In this document: in pieces, positions 39,251-40,422 of the stretch
How the letters are laid out: each line of letters opens with the position of its first letter
Position numbering within the stretch: position 1 is the stretch's first letter
DNA from: Xanthobacteraceae bacterium
Lineage (GTDB): Bacteria; Pseudomonadota; Alphaproteobacteria; Rhizobiales; Xanthobacteraceae
Reading direction: 5' to 3'
DNA: 40,422 nt
Assembly: GCA_019746355.1 (NCBI GenBank)
Contig: JAIESC010000029.1
Location: 1-40,422, forward strand
Notes under the pieces: model-generated
Database searches by the model: none
Told to the model about the DNA's origin: nothing
What the model saw: the letters and a program-made list of their open reading frames with translations, nothing else
Made by a program: the position numbers and the translations under genes

Positions 39251-40096
39251 ATGACGACGATGCTGGTGCTTAAGCGGTTGGCCGCGTTGGCGGCTGCAGT
39301 GGTGGCCGGACTTGCGGTTGGCGATGTGGCCTGGGCCGGAATGGGGCAACCGTCGCCCTGGCAGATCGGCTTTCAGGGCTCTGTCACGCCGGTCGGCGAC
39401 TACATCCACTGGTTCCACGACTGGCTGTTGGCGATCATCACCCTGATCACGCTGTTCGTCCTGGCGCTCCTGATCATTGTCGTCGTCAAGTTCAACGCCC
39501 GGGCCAATCCGGCCCCATCGCGCACCACGCACAACACCTTGCTCGAGGTGGCCTGGACGCTGGTCCCGGTCATCATCCTCGTCGTCATCGCGGTGCCGTC
39601 GTTCAAGCTGCTGTTCCTGCAGACGACGATCCCGCCGGCCGATCTGACCATCAAGGCGACCGGCAAGCAGTGGTACTGGAGCTACGCCTATCCGGACAGC
39701 AACTTCGAGTTCGACTCGCTGATGCTCAAGGATAATGAGCGCAAAGCCGACCAGCCGCGCCTGCTCGCGGTCGATAACGAGATCGTGGTGCCGGTGAACA
39801 AGAACGTCCGCGTCCAGGTCATCGGCGCCGACGTGATCCATGCCTTCGCCGTGCCCTCGTTCGGCATCATCATCGATGCAGTGCCGGGGCGGCTCAACGA
39901 GACCTGGTTCAGGGCGACCCGCGAGGGCGTCTATTACGGCCAGTGCCGTGAGCTCTGCGGCAAGGACCATGCCTTCATGCCGATCGCGGTCCGCGTGGTC
40001 AGCGAGCGCGATTTCGCAACCTGGCTCGAGCAGGCCAAGCGCAAATACGCCGCGATCGACGGAACACGTGCGGCAAGCATGATCGCGGCGAAATAG
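39251..40096 (+). CDS. coxB: Cytochrome c oxidase subunit II
   Basis: A 281-residue subunit of the aa3-type oxidase that receives electrons from cytochrome c. ATG 39251 follows GAAGGAGCA. A signal peptide ([20 protein letters not shown]) is followed by two helices, the first near 50-80 ([20 protein letters not shown]) and the second near 100-122. The soluble domain has [20 protein letters not shown] and the complete Cu(A) site [16 protein letters not shown] (C-x3-C-x3-H-x2-M), plus the more N-terminal His of [12 protein letters not shown]. It is followed after 56 bases by coxA. Confidence 0.96.
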   Translation: MTTMLVLKRLAALAAAVVAGLAVGDVAWAGMGQPSPWQIGFQGSVTPVGDYIHWFHDWLLAIITLITLFVLALLIIVVVKFNARANPAPSRTTHNTLLEVAWTLVPVIILVVIAVPSFKLLFLQTTIPPADLTIKATGKQWYWSYAYPDSNFEFDSLMLKDNERKADQPRLLAVDNEIVVPVNKNVRVQVIGADVIHAFAVPSFGIIIDAVPGRLNETWFRATREGVYYGQCRELCGKDHAFMPIAVRVVSERDFATWLEQAKRKYAAIDGTRAASMIAAK

Positions 40097-40152
40097 TCGC
40101 CGTAAATCGGAAAACACAGCGGGCGATAACGACCAGCTTTAAGGGACTGACG

Positions 40153-40422
40153 ATGGCTACAGCGGCTCACGACGCACACGCACACGACGATCACGCCCAC
40201 CACACCCCGACCGGCTGGCGGCGGTTCGTCTATTCGACGAACCACAAGGACATCGGCACGATGTACCTCGTGTTCGCCATCGTCGCGGGCGTCATCGGCG
40301 CGACGATGTCGGTGGCCATGCGCATGGAGCTGCATTCGCCCGGCCTGCAGGTGTTCCACGACGCGCACCAGTTCAACGTGTTCACCACCGCGCACGGCCT
40401 GATCATGATCTTCTTCATGGTC
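40153..40422 (+). CDS. coxA: Cytochrome c oxidase subunit I (N-terminal part)
   Basis: The first 90 codons, cut by the window end. The start is ATG 40153 ([20 protein letters not shown]), a His-rich leader common in rhizobial Cox[21 protein letters not shown] begins helix I, and [17 protein letters not shown] begins helix II with the His of TAHG that binds the low-spin heme. It is the second gene of the cox operon after coxB. Confidence 0.95.
   Translation, partial: MATAAHDAHAHDDHAHHTPTGWRRFVYSTNHKDIGTMYLVFAIVAGVIGATMSVAMRMELHSPGLQVFHDAHQFNVFTTAHGLIMIFFMV

Noticed and set aside
38931..39273. Small plus-strand frames between the IalB gene and coxB
   Set aside because: No family resemblance or convincing start; the DNA most likely holds the two divergent promoters.
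1..40422. tRNA, rRNA and known riboswitches
   Set aside because: I saw no tRNA-like GTTCRANNC arm with a fitting acceptor stem, no rRNA segment and no recognised riboswitch core; a covariance-model scan (tRNAscan-SE, Rfam) would be needed to exclude weak ones.

Overview
The window is high-G+C DNA of an alphaproteobacterium, most likely order Hyphomicrobiales (Rhizobiales), near the Bradyrhizobium/Pseudolabrys/Rhodoplanes group. This rests on gene content: FeoAB behind a possible Irr-type box, a Bug/TctC binding protein, an IalB-family protein, a DUF1127 protein divergent from a LysR regulator, the alphaproteobacterial type of glutamate-cysteine ligase, and CoxB-CoxA. It also rests on abundant palindromic intergenic repeats built around a GCGCGTCTTCGACGCGC hairpin. 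The genus assignment is inference; no rRNA or tRNA gene is visible.

Layout. 1-5.1 kb: start of an APC permease, a glutathione S-transferase fragment, a secreted beta-barrel-like protein, an MBL-fold hydrolase and the ferrous-iron operon feoAB. 5.1-17.5 kb: an accessory region with visibly lower G+C in its first part. It holds a secreted-protein gene broken at a T7 run, two copies of a small two-helix membrane protein gene, a truncated and an intact copy of a giant RTX exoprotein gene (2150 aa), a higBA toxin-antitoxin pair, a decayed REP-associated (RAYT) transposase with its GGGGTCAGAG end repeats, and an unusual protein fusing an orotate-phosphoribosyltransferase-like domain to a PQQ-type beta-propeller. 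The simplest history is a duplicated [membrane protein + RTX] unit whose first copy was cut after 43 codons, with mobile DNA and the fusion gene now lying between the two copies.

17.5-18.3 kb is gene-free and contains strong inverted repeats, including a perfect 20-bp stem enclosing four hairpins. 18.3-25.8 kb: a Bug/TctC binding protein on the minus strand, then a fatty-acid oxidation cluster (acyl-CoA dehydrogenase, thiolase, two tandem cupins, FadB-type bifunctional enzyme) with a palindromic repeat in most gaps. 26-32.4 kb: gshA with a coupled small gene, ybaK, a LysR regulator divergent from a DUF1127 gene, a PAN-domain secreted protein, an orphan ccdA antitoxin with the last codons of a deleted ccdB, and tldD.

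32.5-40.4 kb: a Gly/Tyr-rich secreted protein, a SsuABC/TauABC-like ABC importer operon, a convergent catabolic operon (HIBADH-type dehydrogenase, cupin, 2-keto-4-pentenoate hydratase-like enzyme), an IalB-family protein, and the start of the aa3-type cytochrome oxidase operon (coxB, coxA), cut by the window end.

The most unusual content is between 5 and 17.5 kb: the RTX protein with a glycine-zipper-like N-terminus followed by a FrpC-like Asp-Pro module, its duplicated membrane-protein partner, and the phosphoribosyltransferase-propeller fusion.
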